From NCBI RefSeq assembly GCF_900129245.1, contig NZ_FQUT01000003.1:124001-188000 (forward strand): a DNA stretch of 64,000 nucleotides, read 5' to 3'. This document shows positions 28,047 to 36,731 of the stretch, piece by piece. The position numbers and the translations under genes were made by a program. The first letter of the stretch is position 1, and each line of letters begins with the position of its first letter. The stretch comes from Chryseobacterium arachidis (GTDB lineage: Bacteria > Bacteroidota > Bacteroidia > Flavobacteriales > Weeksellaceae). The notes under the pieces are model-generated. The model was not told where the DNA came from, did no database searches, and saw nothing but the letters and a program-made list of their open reading frames with translations.

Positions 28047-28994
28047 ATGAAATCATTGAAAGTCGTTTTTTTAGGGACTCCGGAGTTTGCGAAAACTTCA
28101 TTGGAAGCCATTCATCAGTCACATCACGAAGTTGTAGGCGTTGTAACCGTTGCAGATAAAGCGAGCGGACGCGGACAAAAAATCACTCAATCTCCGGTAA
28201 AAGTCTTTGCGGTAGAAAATAATCTTCCCGTTTTTCAACCAGAAAAACTGAGAAACCCAGAATTTTTGGGAGAATTGAGAAAATTAGATGCGGATGTTTT
28301 TGTAGTGGTTGCTTTCAGAATGATGCCTAAAATTCTTTTTGAAATGCCTAAAATGGGAACTTTCAATCTTCATGCTTCTTTACTTCCTGATTATAGAGGT
28401 GCGGCTCCCATCAATTATGCAGTAATTAACGGTGAAGAAAAAACGGGTGCTACCACCTTCTTTATCAACGAAAAAATAGATGAAGGAAATATTTTATTGC
28501 AGGAAGAAATTCCGGTTTTGGAGGATGAAAATGCCGGCCACCTTCACGACAGATTGATGGAAATGGGATCAAAATTGGTTGTAAAAACATTAGACGGATT
28601 AGCAGAAAACTCCATCGTTGAAAAACCTCAGCCACAAGTTGAACATCCGAAAAATGCTTATAAAATCTTCAAAGAAGACACCAGAATCGACTGGACAAAA
28701 ACTTCAAAAGAAGTTCACCAGTTTATTCTGGGAATGTCGCCTTATCCTGCCGCTTTCACCACATTAAAAATTGGTGAAGAAGAAAAAGGACTAAAAATAT
28801 TCGCCGGAAAATTTGAACTTTCAAACCACGGAAAAACTGTCGGAAGTTTAGAGATTTCGAAAAATGAATTTAAGATCTACACGCAAGACGGTGTATATTT
28901 TCCTTTAGAATTGCAATTGGAAGGAAAGAAAAGAATGAATATTAAAGATTTTCTAAATGGATTTAGAAGTTTCGAAGAAATAAAATTGGCTTGA
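28047..28994 (+). CDS. fmt: Methionyl-tRNA formyltransferase Fmt
   Basis: A 315-residue enzyme that formylates initiator Met-tRNA using 10-formyl-tetrahydrofolate. Motifs are FLGTPEFAKTSL at the N-terminus, the active-site region NLHASLLPDYRGAAPINYAVINGE, and TTFFINEKIDEGNIL, followed by the C-terminal OB-like domain. Its last codons and stop lie inside a 22-bp perfect hairpin (28974-29021). A def gene is not adjacent. Confidence 0.96.
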   Translation: MKSLKVVFLGTPEFAKTSLEAIHQSHHEVVGVVTVADKASGRGQKITQSPVKVFAVENNLPVFQPEKLRNPEFLGELRKLDADVFVVVAFRMMPKILFEMPKMGTFNLHASLLPDYRGAAPINYAVINGEEKTGATTFFINEKIDEGNILLQEEIPVLEDENAGHLHDRLMEMGSKLVVKTLDGLAENSIVEKPQPQVEHPKNAYKIFKEDTRIDWTKTSKEVHQFILGMSPYPAAFTTLKIGEEEKGLKIFAGKFELSNHGKTVGSLEISKNEFKIYTQDGVYFPLELQLEGKKRMNIKDFLNGFRSFEEIKLA

Positions 28995-29021
28995 TTTGTA
29001 TCAAGCCAATTTTATTTCTTC
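28974..29021. terminator. 22-bp perfect hairpin spanning the fmt stop codon
   Basis: Arms 28974-28995 and 29000-29021 are exact reverse complements with a TTGT loop. The TGA stop (28992-28994) is inside the left arm. The stem has a GGCTTGAT/ATCAAGCC core flanked by A/T-rich arms (AATTTTATTT on the right), so it can act as an intrinsic terminator in both directions, for fmt and for anything reading in from the other side. Confidence 0.85.
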
Positions 29022-29114
29022 AAAGAATTGTCAATTGTAAATTCATTTCATTGTCAATTTTTGACACTGCAAAAATTCGTTTGCGAAACAAATTGACTAT
29101 TCACCATTCACATG

Positions 29115-30236
29115 TTATAGTTGCACCATCTCTGTCACCTCAACATCATATCCTCCAACCTGAGGTTTGATATTTGGATTCTGAGTAATTACTTTAAACT
29201 TATTAATTCCAAGATTTTTTAAAATCTGAGTTCCAATTCCGTAATCCCTGTAATTGAAAGCCAACGTAGGATGCTGTTCCTGTCCGTCCTGATAATTGAT
29301 AAACTGCTGTAATTTTCTGAGTGTATTTTCAGAATTTGAAACGTTATTGATGAAAACAATTGCACCTTTTCCGGCTTCATTCACCATAGAAGTCACTTTT
29401 TCCAACTGAGGTTTTTCACCATTATTCAGTCTTGTCAATACATCAAAATAAGAATCGGAAGACTGAACTCTTACCAAAACAGGCTCATCAACCGCCCAGG
29501 TACCTTTCGTTAAAGCAAAATGGATCTGATCATTTGAAGTCTCTCTGAAGGCAAAGAAATCGTATTCTCCATAAGCAGTTTTTACTTTTCTCTCCTCAAT
29601 TCTTTCGATCAAATTACCTTTTTTAAGCTGATAATGAATTAAATCTTCAATAGAAACAATCTTCATATCATGTTTTTGGGCAAAAGCATAAAGATCGGGT
29701 AAGCGAGACATAGATCCGTCTTCATTCATGATCTCACAGATTACTCCACCTTCTTTAAGACCAGCTAAACAAGTTAAATCAATCGCAGCCTCAGTATGTC
29801 CTGCCCTTTTCAAAACACCACCTTTTCTTGCACGAAGCGGGAAAATATGACCGGGTCTCATGAAATCTGTCGGCTTGGATTTTTCGTCCATCAAAGCCAA
29901 AATAGTTTTCGCTCTGTCGCTGGCAGAAATTCCTGTAGAAGTACCGTTCCCCAAAAGGTCTACCGATACTGTGAAAGCAGTTTCTTTCGGATCGCTGCTT
30001 CTGCTCACCATTACTTCAAGCCCCAGCTCGTCACATCTTTTTTCGGGCAGCGGCATACAGATCAGTCCTCTTCCGTGGTATGCCATGAAATTGATAATTT
30101 CTGGTGTCGTTAGCTCAGCAGCACAAAGAAAATCACCTTCATTTTCTCTGTCTTCATCATCCACTACTATGATTATTTTACCATTTTTAAGGTCTTCGAT
30201 AGCCTCTGGAATAGTATTTAATTTAATATCAGACAT
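29115..30236 (-). CDS. ribB: 3,4-dihydroxy-2-butanone-4-phosphate synthase with degenerate GTP cyclohydrolase II-like domain
   Basis: A 373-residue riboflavin pathway protein. The N-terminal half (about 1-205) is a complete DHBP synthase: DDEDRENEGDF, GLICMPL, and GHIFPLRARKGGVLKRAGHTEAA. The C-terminal half aligns with GTP cyclohydrolase II (ribA) by fold cues (FALTKG, DYGIGTQILKNLGI), but the zinc-binding cysteines expected in HSECLTGD...C-C are absent; the segment reads VRVQSSDSYFDVLTRL. So the ribA half is probably inactive, and a separate ribA should exist. No FMN riboswitch was recognised upstream. Confidence 0.9.
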   Translation of the reverse strand: MSDIKLNTIPEAIEDLKNGKIIIVVDDEDRENEGDFLCAAELTTPEIINFMAYHGRGLICMPLPEKRCDELGLEVMVSRSSDPKETAFTVSVDLLGNGTSTGISASDRAKTILALMDEKSKPTDFMRPGHIFPLRARKGGVLKRAGHTEAAIDLTCLAGLKEGGVICEIMNEDGSMSRLPDLYAFAQKHDMKIVSIEDLIHYQLKKGNLIERIEERKVKTAYGEYDFFAFRETSNDQIHFALTKGTWAVDEPVLVRVQSSDSYFDVLTRLNNGEKPQLEKVTSMVNEAGKGAIVFINNVSNSENTLRKLQQFINYQDGQEQHPTLAFNYRDYGIGTQILKNLGINKFKVITQNPNIKPQVGGYDVEVTEMVQL

Positions 30237-30290
30237 TTTTACTTTTTAAATTTGCGTAAAGATACTCATAAAAATAAGCATCTCCCAATT

Positions 30291-30309
30291 AATACAAATG
30301 GTTTGTATT
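30291..30309. promoter_or_regulatory. Operator-like palindrome upstream of ribB
   Basis: AATACAAA and TTTGTATT are exact reverse complements separated by TGG. They lie 55 nt upstream of the ribB start. Such a short perfect dyad may be a regulator site. The surrounding 244-nt gap (30237-30480) shows nothing else. Confidence 0.35.
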
Positions 30310-30480
30310 CGTTAAATGATAATTTTTCCAGCCACAAAAGATTTTAATACTTTGGTTATTTTAAGTTTAAAAAGCAACATGCAGAGGACTAATTTGTCTT
30401 TAAAATCTTCGATTTTTATTTTTAATAACTGAACTGTACAATATCTTTTATTTCTTTTGTGGTAAAATTTATTTCTGTGA

Positions 30481-31485
30481 TTATGCTTTAAATATAGAGT
30501 CTTTAGCATTTCTGAAAATCTGATAAGAAGCTAATCTTTTCTGATGATCGTAAATGTGAGAATTAATCATCAGTTCATCGACATTAAATTTCTCCTGAAA
30601 ACCTTTCAGCTTTTCTTCAATCTCAGACTGATCTCCGATTAAGGTATATTTCAATTTCTGTAAAACCATTGACTTTTCCATTGCCGACCAGATTTCGTCC
30701 ATATCATCAACGGGTGGTGCAAAAGGTTTTCTGTCGTTTCTAACAATATTAATGAAAGCCTGAAACAATGTTGTCGAAATTTTATGTGCTTCTTCCGAAG
30801 TTTCCGCTGCAATTCCATTGACACAAGCGATGATGTAAGGTTGATCCAAATATTTTGAAGCTTCAAAATTCTGTCTGTAAATATTGAAGGCCATTTCCAT
30901 TTGTTCGGGTGCAAAATGTCCCGCGAAGGCGTAAGGAAGCCCCAATTCAGCGGCCAAAAATGCACTGTCTGTACTCGAACCCAAAATATACAGCGGAATA
31001 TCCAGCCCTTCTCCCGGAATCGCACGAACCAGCGCATCACGATTTTCTTTGGAGAAATATTTTTGTAATTCTAAAATCTGTCTTGGAAACTGTTGGTTGA
31101 TAATCGCAGGATTTCTTCCCAAAGCCTGTGCGGTTAAGCCATCTGTTCCGGGTGCTCTTCCCAAACCAAGATCGATTCTTCCGGGGAAAAGAGATTCTAG
31201 AGTTCCGAACTGCTCGGCAATCACTAATGAACTGTGATTCGGAAGCATAATTCCTCCCGATCCTACCCTTATTTTTTTTGTTCCGTTGGCAATAAAGCCA
31301 ATAAGAACCGAAGTGGCAGAACTGGCAATGCTTTCCATATTGTGATGCTCTGCAAGCCAGAATCTTTTATAATCTAAATTTTCAGTATGATTTGCTAAAG
31401 ATAAACTGTCCTGAAATGTATCGTGAACGGTCTTATCCTGTTTTACGGGCGCAAGATCCAGCACCGATATTTCGAAATTTTTCAT
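30481..31485 (-). CDS. LLM-class flavin-dependent oxidoreductase (luciferase-like)
   Basis: A 334-residue soluble TIM-barrel protein of the bacterial luciferase-like monooxygenase group. It has SVLDLAPV at the N-terminus, RFWLAEHHNMESIASSAT, VGSGGIMLPNHSSLVIAEQFGTLE, and PGRIDLGLGRAPGTD, typical of the MsnO8/YhbW-like branch. It needs reduced flavin from a partner reductase. The substrate is unknown. The ATG at 31485 is chosen because it starts the first barrel strand; the frame runs 12 codons further upstream. Confidence 0.88.
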   Translation of the reverse strand: MKNFEISVLDLAPVKQDKTVHDTFQDSLSLANHTENLDYKRFWLAEHHNMESIASSATSVLIGFIANGTKKIRVGSGGIMLPNHSSLVIAEQFGTLESLFPGRIDLGLGRAPGTDGLTAQALGRNPAIINQQFPRQILELQKYFSKENRDALVRAIPGEGLDIPLYILGSSTDSAFLAAELGLPYAFAGHFAPEQMEMAFNIYRQNFEASKYLDQPYIIACVNGIAAETSEEAHKISTTLFQAFINIVRNDRKPFAPPVDDMDEIWSAMEKSMVLQKLKYTLIGDQSEIEEKLKGFQEKFNVDELMINSHIYDHQKRLASYQIFRNAKDSIFKA

Positions 31486-31518
31486 ATTTATTTTAAATTT
31501 TAGGTCTAAAAAACCCAA

Positions 31519-31526
31519 CAAATTTA
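31519..31526 (-). promoter_or_regulatory. -7 element of the luciferase-like gene
   Basis: The minus strand reads TAAATTTG, a perfect TAnnTTTG match, 33 nt upstream of the ATG at 31485. No clear TTG at -33. Confidence 0.4.
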
Positions 31527-31698
31527 AAACTTATAATCTTCATTAGTTACTTTTTGTAATTGATAGGATTGATAGTGTAGTTTAGGGAAAAACTATTGAG
31601 ATTTGATATTCATGAAATTTTCAACCGATTAATAAAATATTCCTCAAAATTAATATATTTACTCAACAACTTTAATCATGAATTGGTAAGATACACAA

Positions 31699-32271
31699 AT
31701 GAAAAAATTCACTTTACAATTTACCTTAACTTCAATTTTATTTTTACTAATTAATACTTCATATTTTTGGGAAGGTGAACTTGGGTTGTTTTTTTTAATT
31801 GTTGTTATTACTGCCTTTGTCATTTATTTCCTTCTATTTATAGAACTCATCAGGCAACTATACATTTCTATCAGAGATAAATTCAGAGAAAAAAAGAGGA
31901 ATATTCTATTACTATTTATTCCTTCCTGCTTAGCTTTAGTTGCGATTAAGCCAAAAGGACTCATCAATTTTGAAAAATTACTGGAAGGCGAAGACAAAAT
32001 TTTTGCTCAAGCCGAAGGAGTTGCCAACTGTACGACAACTTTAAAATTTAAAACCGATAAAAATTTCATTTATGAAAGTATTTGCTTCGGAATAGACCGC
32101 CTCAAAGGCGAATATACAATCCAAAACAACACTGTTTATTTTAATTCCAGAAAAAATTTTGAATACAGATATGGAATTATTGATAAGAATAAAACCATGA
32201 TTAAGCTTTACAGAAATAAATCTGATGCTAAACCTTATGGAATCCCAATCCTGAAAAACTTTAAAAATTAA
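31699..32271 (+). CDS. Membrane protein of unknown function
   Basis: A 190-residue protein with three hydrophobic helices in the first half (about 8-24, 28-53, 69-85), separated by a short basic loop (RDKFREKKRN). An extracytoplasmic C-terminal domain of about 100 residues contains a pair of cysteines (ANCTTTLKF, ESICFGI). The stop codon overlaps the start of the next gene by one base (TAATG), so they are translationally coupled. No family recognised. Confidence 0.7.
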   Translation: MKKFTLQFTLTSILFLLINTSYFWEGELGLFFLIVVITAFVIYFLLFIELIRQLYISIRDKFREKKRNILLLFIPSCLALVAIKPKGLINFEKLLEGEDKIFAQAEGVANCTTTLKFKTDKNFIYESICFGIDRLKGEYTIQNNTVYFNSRKNFEYRYGIIDKNKTMIKLYRNKSDAKPYGIPILKNFKN

Positions 32272-32966
32272 TGAAAATCGCAACCCTCAACATCGATTGG
32301 GCAAGAAAAAAAGGAACTTCCAAAACATCAGAATTTTTAAATCGGTTTAATTTTGATTTTCTTATTTTGACAGAAGCTATGGATCTTGATCTTAAAAATT
32401 TTCCGTACAAATATTTGTGTTCGCAAATTCCTGAAAATATTGTTTATGAAAATCTCAATTACACAGAATATCTAAAAGGAGAAAAAGCTTTTCGAACTGT
32501 TTTATATTCTAAGATTCCTTGTTTAAAAAAATATCCAGTAACCGACGACAAAACAAATCTGGCTTTAGAATTTGAAACTGAACTTGGAAATATTGTTTTC
32601 TATTGTACAATTATCGGAACCTGGTTCAATCGAAAACCTTTTGTGGATAACGAATTACAAAATACCATTCAGGATTGCCAGAAAATTCATTCAATAAATC
32701 CGAATCTTTTTATTGTGGGTGATTTGAATACATCATTTAGAAAAGGTGAAGAACAGTTTACAATTAATCTTCGTACAACAGAATCATTACAAGACCTTTT
32801 TGAAGATTTAAACTTAATCAATACGACTTCAGAAATTGAAGAAAATATTGATCATCTTGTTATTCCGAAAGCTTTTGAAAATAATATTATTGAAACAGGA
32901 ATCTTTGTGGATAAAGATTTTATCAGCGATCATCAAGGAGTTTTTATTTCAATTGAAACTTTTTAA
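32271..32966 (+). CDS. Endonuclease/exonuclease/phosphatase-family protein
   Basis: A 231-residue protein with the metal-dependent EEP fold landmarks: ATLNIDWARK at the N-terminus (Asn7), LTEAMD (Glu metal ligand), VGDLNTSF (Asp and Asn), a NIDHLVIP strand, and SDHQGV near the end (Asp-His pair). No signal peptide, so probably cytoplasmic. The substrate could be nucleic acid or a phosphoester. It is coupled to the upstream membrane protein by a 1-nt overlap. Confidence 0.75.
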   Translation: MKIATLNIDWARKKGTSKTSEFLNRFNFDFLILTEAMDLDLKNFPYKYLCSQIPENIVYENLNYTEYLKGEKAFRTVLYSKIPCLKKYPVTDDKTNLALEFETELGNIVFYCTIIGTWFNRKPFVDNELQNTIQDCQKIHSINPNLFIVGDLNTSFRKGEEQFTINLRTTESLQDLFEDLNLINTTSEIEENIDHLVIPKAFENNIIETGIFVDKDFISDHQGVFISIETF

Positions 32967-33023
32967 ATAATTAATATTCTTTACTCCTAAAATCATTAAT
33001 ATTGTTCTACAAATTTCAAAACC

Positions 33024-33479
33024 ATGAAATCAAAAATAATGTATTTAGAAAACAAATCTGAAGGTCACACGGGATCTGCATGGATTGGTTTTGTAGAATT
33101 TTCAAAATCGGGACAAACCGTTTATTTTAATGGAAAAGCCTTTAAAAAACTTAAAAATCCGGGAATTTCAGGCAATCATTTTGATATAGAAACCGGTGAA
33201 GAATACTGGATTTCCGGAGTAAAGAAAAACGGGCAAGATAGGCATTGGTGCGGTGGCGGAAAAATTATGATTGATACAAACTGTATTGAAGAATATTTAA
33301 AATTAGTTGATTTTAATGTTATTGATGAAAGAAATTTTATAATTATCAAGTCTATTAAAACCAACAAAAGTAAATTCAATCGACTTGAAAATGCGGAAAC
33401 CGAGTTTAAAGATGAAAGCCGATCAGCATCTTATTGGGAAAACAACCGAAGAAAATTAATTTTAGATATTAAAGTTTAA
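33024..33479 (+). CDS. Conserved hypothetical protein
   Basis: A 151-residue soluble protein opening with MKSKIMYLENKSEG, followed by AWIGFVEFSKSGQTVYFNG and HFDIETGEEYWISGVKK. It resembles a widespread family of small orphan proteins that databases sometimes mislabel as a DXP synthase; it has none of that enzyme's domains. It lies 10 nt before the next gene. Function unknown. Confidence 0.7.
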   Translation: MKSKIMYLENKSEGHTGSAWIGFVEFSKSGQTVYFNGKAFKKLKNPGISGNHFDIETGEEYWISGVKKNGQDRHWCGGGKIMIDTNCIEEYLKLVDFNVIDERNFIIIKSIKTNKSKFNRLENAETEFKDESRSASYWENNRRKLILDIKV

Positions 33480-33488
33480 ATAGTAAAG

Positions 33489-33977
33489 ATGGGCATCATA
33501 GTAAGTTATCAAGTTATTTCAGACGAAAATGCTATCACAGAAATTGAAAGAAATATTAATATTGGAATTGATATTGAAAACATTCTTCAACAATATTGTC
33601 ATTCTATAAAATCATTCAATTCATTTGTAAAAACTTGGGATCCTTTGTATTTTCTTCTATTTAAAATATCTGGAAATGAAATTTTTATAAAATTAAGAGA
33701 AGGCAAACGCAATGAGGAAACCAATGAATATATTCAGATTCTTCAAACAGATGAAATAAAAAATATTTACAACGAGCTTCAAAAAATTTCTATTGAAATA
33801 CTCAGCAATGCACTTAATGATGAATTTTTCAAATCCGAAATTTCACAGCAAGAAGGATACAATATGGAATCAATTTACGATATAGAATGTATGATCATTG
33901 AATTTCAGGAATTAAAAAATGCCGTAAATACAGCATTTTGTACTCACTCTAAAATTGTTCAAATATTAATGCCTTAA
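33489..33977 (+). CDS. Hypothetical protein, weakly DUF1877/YfbM-like
   Basis: A 162-residue acidic, helix-rich protein starting MGIIVSYQVISDENAITEIE with a later WDPLYFLLFKISG segment, reminiscent of YfbM/DUF1877 proteins. The similarity is weak. It is the last of a run of four rightward small genes and ends 6 nt from the convergent helicase gene, leaving no room for a separate terminator. Confidence 0.6.
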   Translation: MGIIVSYQVISDENAITEIERNINIGIDIENILQQYCHSIKSFNSFVKTWDPLYFLLFKISGNEIFIKLREGKRNEETNEYIQILQTDEIKNIYNELQKISIEILSNALNDEFFKSEISQQEGYNMESIYDIECMIIEFQELKNAVNTAFCTHSKIVQILMP

Positions 33978-33983
33978 ATTAAC

Positions 33984-36113
33984 TTAAGATTTCGCCTTCT
34001 CTTTCAAATAATTAAAATGATTAATCAAAATCCTGATCTCATTAAATTCAAAATTACTCGGCAGAATATTCTTCCATTCTGTAAGCGTTTCTTTCGGATC
34101 TTTGTAAAAAATTTCTTCAAAAACCTTGATCTTATCGGCAGTAATCACTCTTGCAATATCCAGTAAACCCTGTTCAGCAAATTTCGCCAGGTGGCCGATA
34201 ACCGTTTCTTTCACCAAGCCTCTTTCCAAAGCAATTTCAGCAATCGTTTTTCCCTGTTCGAATAATTGGAAGGTAAGCACCTGAGACGGAACTTTTGCAA
34301 TTTTCATGCTCACTTCCTTATCATTTTTCTCATCCAGAAGCTTGGTTTCCAACAGATGAATATCTTTCAGGTTGTTCAGATAATCTTCAATATCTTCCAG
34401 CCAGATTTTCAGCTCTTCGTTATATTGCTTAAGCCCTTTTGCCCCTTTTATTTCAGCGTAAAATTCTTTTAACGGACTGAAAACTTTATCCTTTATTTCA
34501 GTAAAAAAGAAATTAACCGCCCCCTTTGTTTTATTTTCAATTTCAGACCATTCCTCTTTTTGCTCGATAAAATTATTGACCTTCTGGAAAATTATTCTTT
34601 CCAGTTTTTCAAATATTTTTCCCAGGTTAACAATCTCATGCTTTAACTGATTATATAATTGTTTTGTTTTAAGATGATCTAAGCTTTTTGTAACAATTGA
34701 GAGGTTGTTCCAATCTTCAACTTCCTTTAAAAGCCATTGAGAATCAACTGTCCGAAGCACTTTTCTGATACTGTAATCATATTTTTCCTGATTGAGAATC
34801 GCTTCCACATTATCGTTGGCACGAGTTTCTCCCTGAAATTTCAGGATTCGGTTATCTTTAAAAATAACGTCAGGTGTAATTTTAGATTTTAAAACAATTC
34901 CTTCCAAAGTTCGGCAACGCGACAAGGCTACATACACCTGTCCCGCCGTGAAGCTTTTTCCTGCATCGATAATCACTTTATCAAATGTCAACCCCTGACT
35001 CTTATGGATAGTTACCGCCCAGGCCAGCTTTATCGGAAACTGTTCAAAACTTCCGAGCACCTCTTCCTTGATATTTTTATCGGTATCTAAGAAATACTTT
35101 TTCTGTTCCCAGACTTCCCTTTTTACGGTAATTTCTCTTTTGCTTCCGTCGAGAATGACTTTAATTTCATTTTCATCCAAAGCAGAAATCTCACCTAATT
35201 TTCCGTTAAAATATCTTTTTTCACCGGAAATATCATTTCGAATGAACATAATCTGAGCACTGATTTTTAGATCTAAAAACTGCTCATTCGGGAACTGATT
35301 TTCCTTGAATTCACCAAAAAGCTTTGCTTCGTATGTTTTCGGGGTAACCTTAATATCATTTAATTTTTCCTGATTGATATCATCCGCCATTTTATTGTGC
35401 GAACACAGGTAAACGTACGGTTCATCACCGGAATCAAAGTCAGGATCGAATCTTTCATTTAAATGATCAAAATCGATATTGGCAATATCTCCGTCACGAA
35501 TGGCGTTCAGAATTGATAAAAATTCTTCATCCGACTGTCGATATACTTTCGTTAGTTCGATCGTCAGCAAAGGAAGTTCTTTAATTGCCAGACTGTCGAA
35601 AAAGAAAGGTGAGTTGTAAAACATTTTCAGGATATGCTCGTCCCTCACCACCGGCGGAAGCTGATACAAATCCCCGATGAACAGCATCTGAACACCCCCA
35701 AAACGCTGATTATTTCTCCGAATAAATCTCAGTGAAAAATCCATCATATCCAAAACATCGGCACGAAGCATCGAAACCTCATCGATGATAATGACTTCAA
35801 CTTCTCTTAAAAGCTTCAACTTATCTTTTCTGTACTTGAAATGAGGCATCAGATCAGCAATATTATTCGCCAAACTGGTATCTATTCTTTCCGTCGTTGG
35901 TAAAAAAGTTCTCAACGGCAACCCGAACATTGAGTGGATAGTGACCCCACCTGCATTAATTGCGGCAATTCCTGTAGGAGCCACCACAATATGCTTTTTC
36001 TTTGTCCGTTTTACAAAGTCGTTAAGGAACGTAGTTTTCCCTGTCCCGGCTTTTCCTGTTAAAAAAATACTTCTGCTGGTATGTTCTATTAAGTCAAAAA
36101 AATGATTGTTCAT
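33984..36113 (-). CDS. Pif1-like superfamily 1 helicase with C-terminal HTH
   Basis: A 709-residue protein (ATG 36113; an in-frame TTG lies three codons upstream). Helicase motifs: Walker A LTGKAGTGKTTFLNDFV, VAPTGIAAINAGGVTIHS, Walker B VIIIDEVSMLRADVLD, GDLYQLPPV, and the motif V/VI region LAWAVTIHKSQGLTFDKV and VYVALSRCRTLEGI, typical of Pif1/RecD-like enzymes. A long helical linker follows, then a C-terminal helix-turn-helix (FEQGKTIAEIALERGL... VIGHLAKFAEQG) like that at the end of some RecQ proteins. Probable role in fork progression or G4/R-loop handling. Confidence 0.88.
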   Translation of the reverse strand: MNNHFFDLIEHTSRSIFLTGKAGTGKTTFLNDFVKRTKKKHIVVAPTGIAAINAGGVTIHSMFGLPLRTFLPTTERIDTSLANNIADLMPHFKYRKDKLKLLREVEVIIIDEVSMLRADVLDMMDFSLRFIRRNNQRFGGVQMLFIGDLYQLPPVVRDEHILKMFYNSPFFFDSLAIKELPLLTIELTKVYRQSDEEFLSILNAIRDGDIANIDFDHLNERFDPDFDSGDEPYVYLCSHNKMADDINQEKLNDIKVTPKTYEAKLFGEFKENQFPNEQFLDLKISAQIMFIRNDISGEKRYFNGKLGEISALDENEIKVILDGSKREITVKREVWEQKKYFLDTDKNIKEEVLGSFEQFPIKLAWAVTIHKSQGLTFDKVIIDAGKSFTAGQVYVALSRCRTLEGIVLKSKITPDVIFKDNRILKFQGETRANDNVEAILNQEKYDYSIRKVLRTVDSQWLLKEVEDWNNLSIVTKSLDHLKTKQLYNQLKHEIVNLGKIFEKLERIIFQKVNNFIEQKEEWSEIENKTKGAVNFFFTEIKDKVFSPLKEFYAEIKGAKGLKQYNEELKIWLEDIEDYLNNLKDIHLLETKLLDEKNDKEVSMKIAKVPSQVLTFQLFEQGKTIAEIALERGLVKETVIGHLAKFAEQGLLDIARVITADKIKVFEEIFYKDPKETLTEWKNILPSNFEFNEIRILINHFNYLKEKAKS

Positions 36114-36193
36114 CGCTGTCAAAATTACGGAAAATGAATTTGAATTTTTTATCTTGGCACAAGTTTTGGAAATTTGAACCCAAAAAAATTATT

Positions 36194-36634
36194 ATGTTAA
36201 AACCAACTCAATATATTTCTGGTGCGGTATTATGCTCTACACTGCTGTTTTTTTCATGCGGTACCGCCAAAAATGCAGAAGACAATCTTCCGAAAGATAT
36301 TTCTGAGAGACCCGCAGATGAAGACAGCCAAAAATATGAACAAGCACAAATTGATAAGATAAAAGCGTCCATAGAATCTGAAATCTCTAAAGAAAAATGC
36401 ACCAATGCCAGCGACTGGACATTCGCTCCTATGGGAGCAAAATCCTGCGGAGGGCCACAACTGTACATTGCCTATCCTAAAAAAATGGAAACTACGATCT
36501 TAGCTAAAATCAACGACTATACAGAAAAAGTAAAAGCTTTCAACCAAAAATACCAGATAATGTCTGATTGCATGATGGTGATGCCGCCAACATCCATTAA
36601 ATGTGCGAACGGAAAAGCCGAGCTTGTGAATTAA
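36194..36634 (+). CDS. Small lipoprotein of unknown function
   Basis: A 146-residue protein with a lipobox LLFFSCGT after a hydrophobic leader. The mature part has four cysteines (KCTNASDW, SCGGPQ, SDCMMV, IKCANG) that could form two disulfides in the periplasm. The WTFAPMGAKSCGGPQLYIAYPKK region is the most structured-looking part. The ATG at 36194 begins the signal sequence. A strong hairpin terminator follows. Family not recognised. Confidence 0.78.
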   Translation: MLKPTQYISGAVLCSTLLFFSCGTAKNAEDNLPKDISERPADEDSQKYEQAQIDKIKASIESEISKEKCTNASDWTFAPMGAKSCGGPQLYIAYPKKMETTILAKINDYTEKVKAFNQKYQIMSDCMMVMPPTSIKCANGKAELVN

Positions 36635-36665
36635 TATATTGGAATATTTAAGCTGTATCGAAAGA

Positions 36666-36702
36666 AAAAAGCTCTGTCAACTTATTTTTGACAGAGCTTT
36701 TT
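36666..36702. terminator. Bidirectional terminator
   Basis: A perfect 15-bp stem (36666-36680 with 36688-36702), 7-nt loop, bounded by A and T runs. It separates the convergent lipoprotein and carbonic anhydrase genes and can work on both strands. Confidence 0.9.
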
Positions 36703-36731
36703 AGTGTATGTTTAAGTGACTCATTTAATGT

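Noticed and set aside
29100..30480. FMN riboswitch upstream of ribB
   Set aside because: No conserved RFN core sequence was found; only a short palindrome is present.
30312..30509. 65-codon minus-strand frame between ribB and the luciferase-like gene
   Set aside because: It overlaps the end of the luciferase-like gene and has low-complexity Lys/Leu/Ile content without a family match.
32642..32650. TGTGGATAA also present at 32642, 32906, 43329 and (reverse) 47219
   Set aside because: These are isolated copies inside coding sequence, mostly Val-Asp-Asn or Val-Asp-Lys codons. They lack clustering and AT-rich flanks and are not origin evidence.
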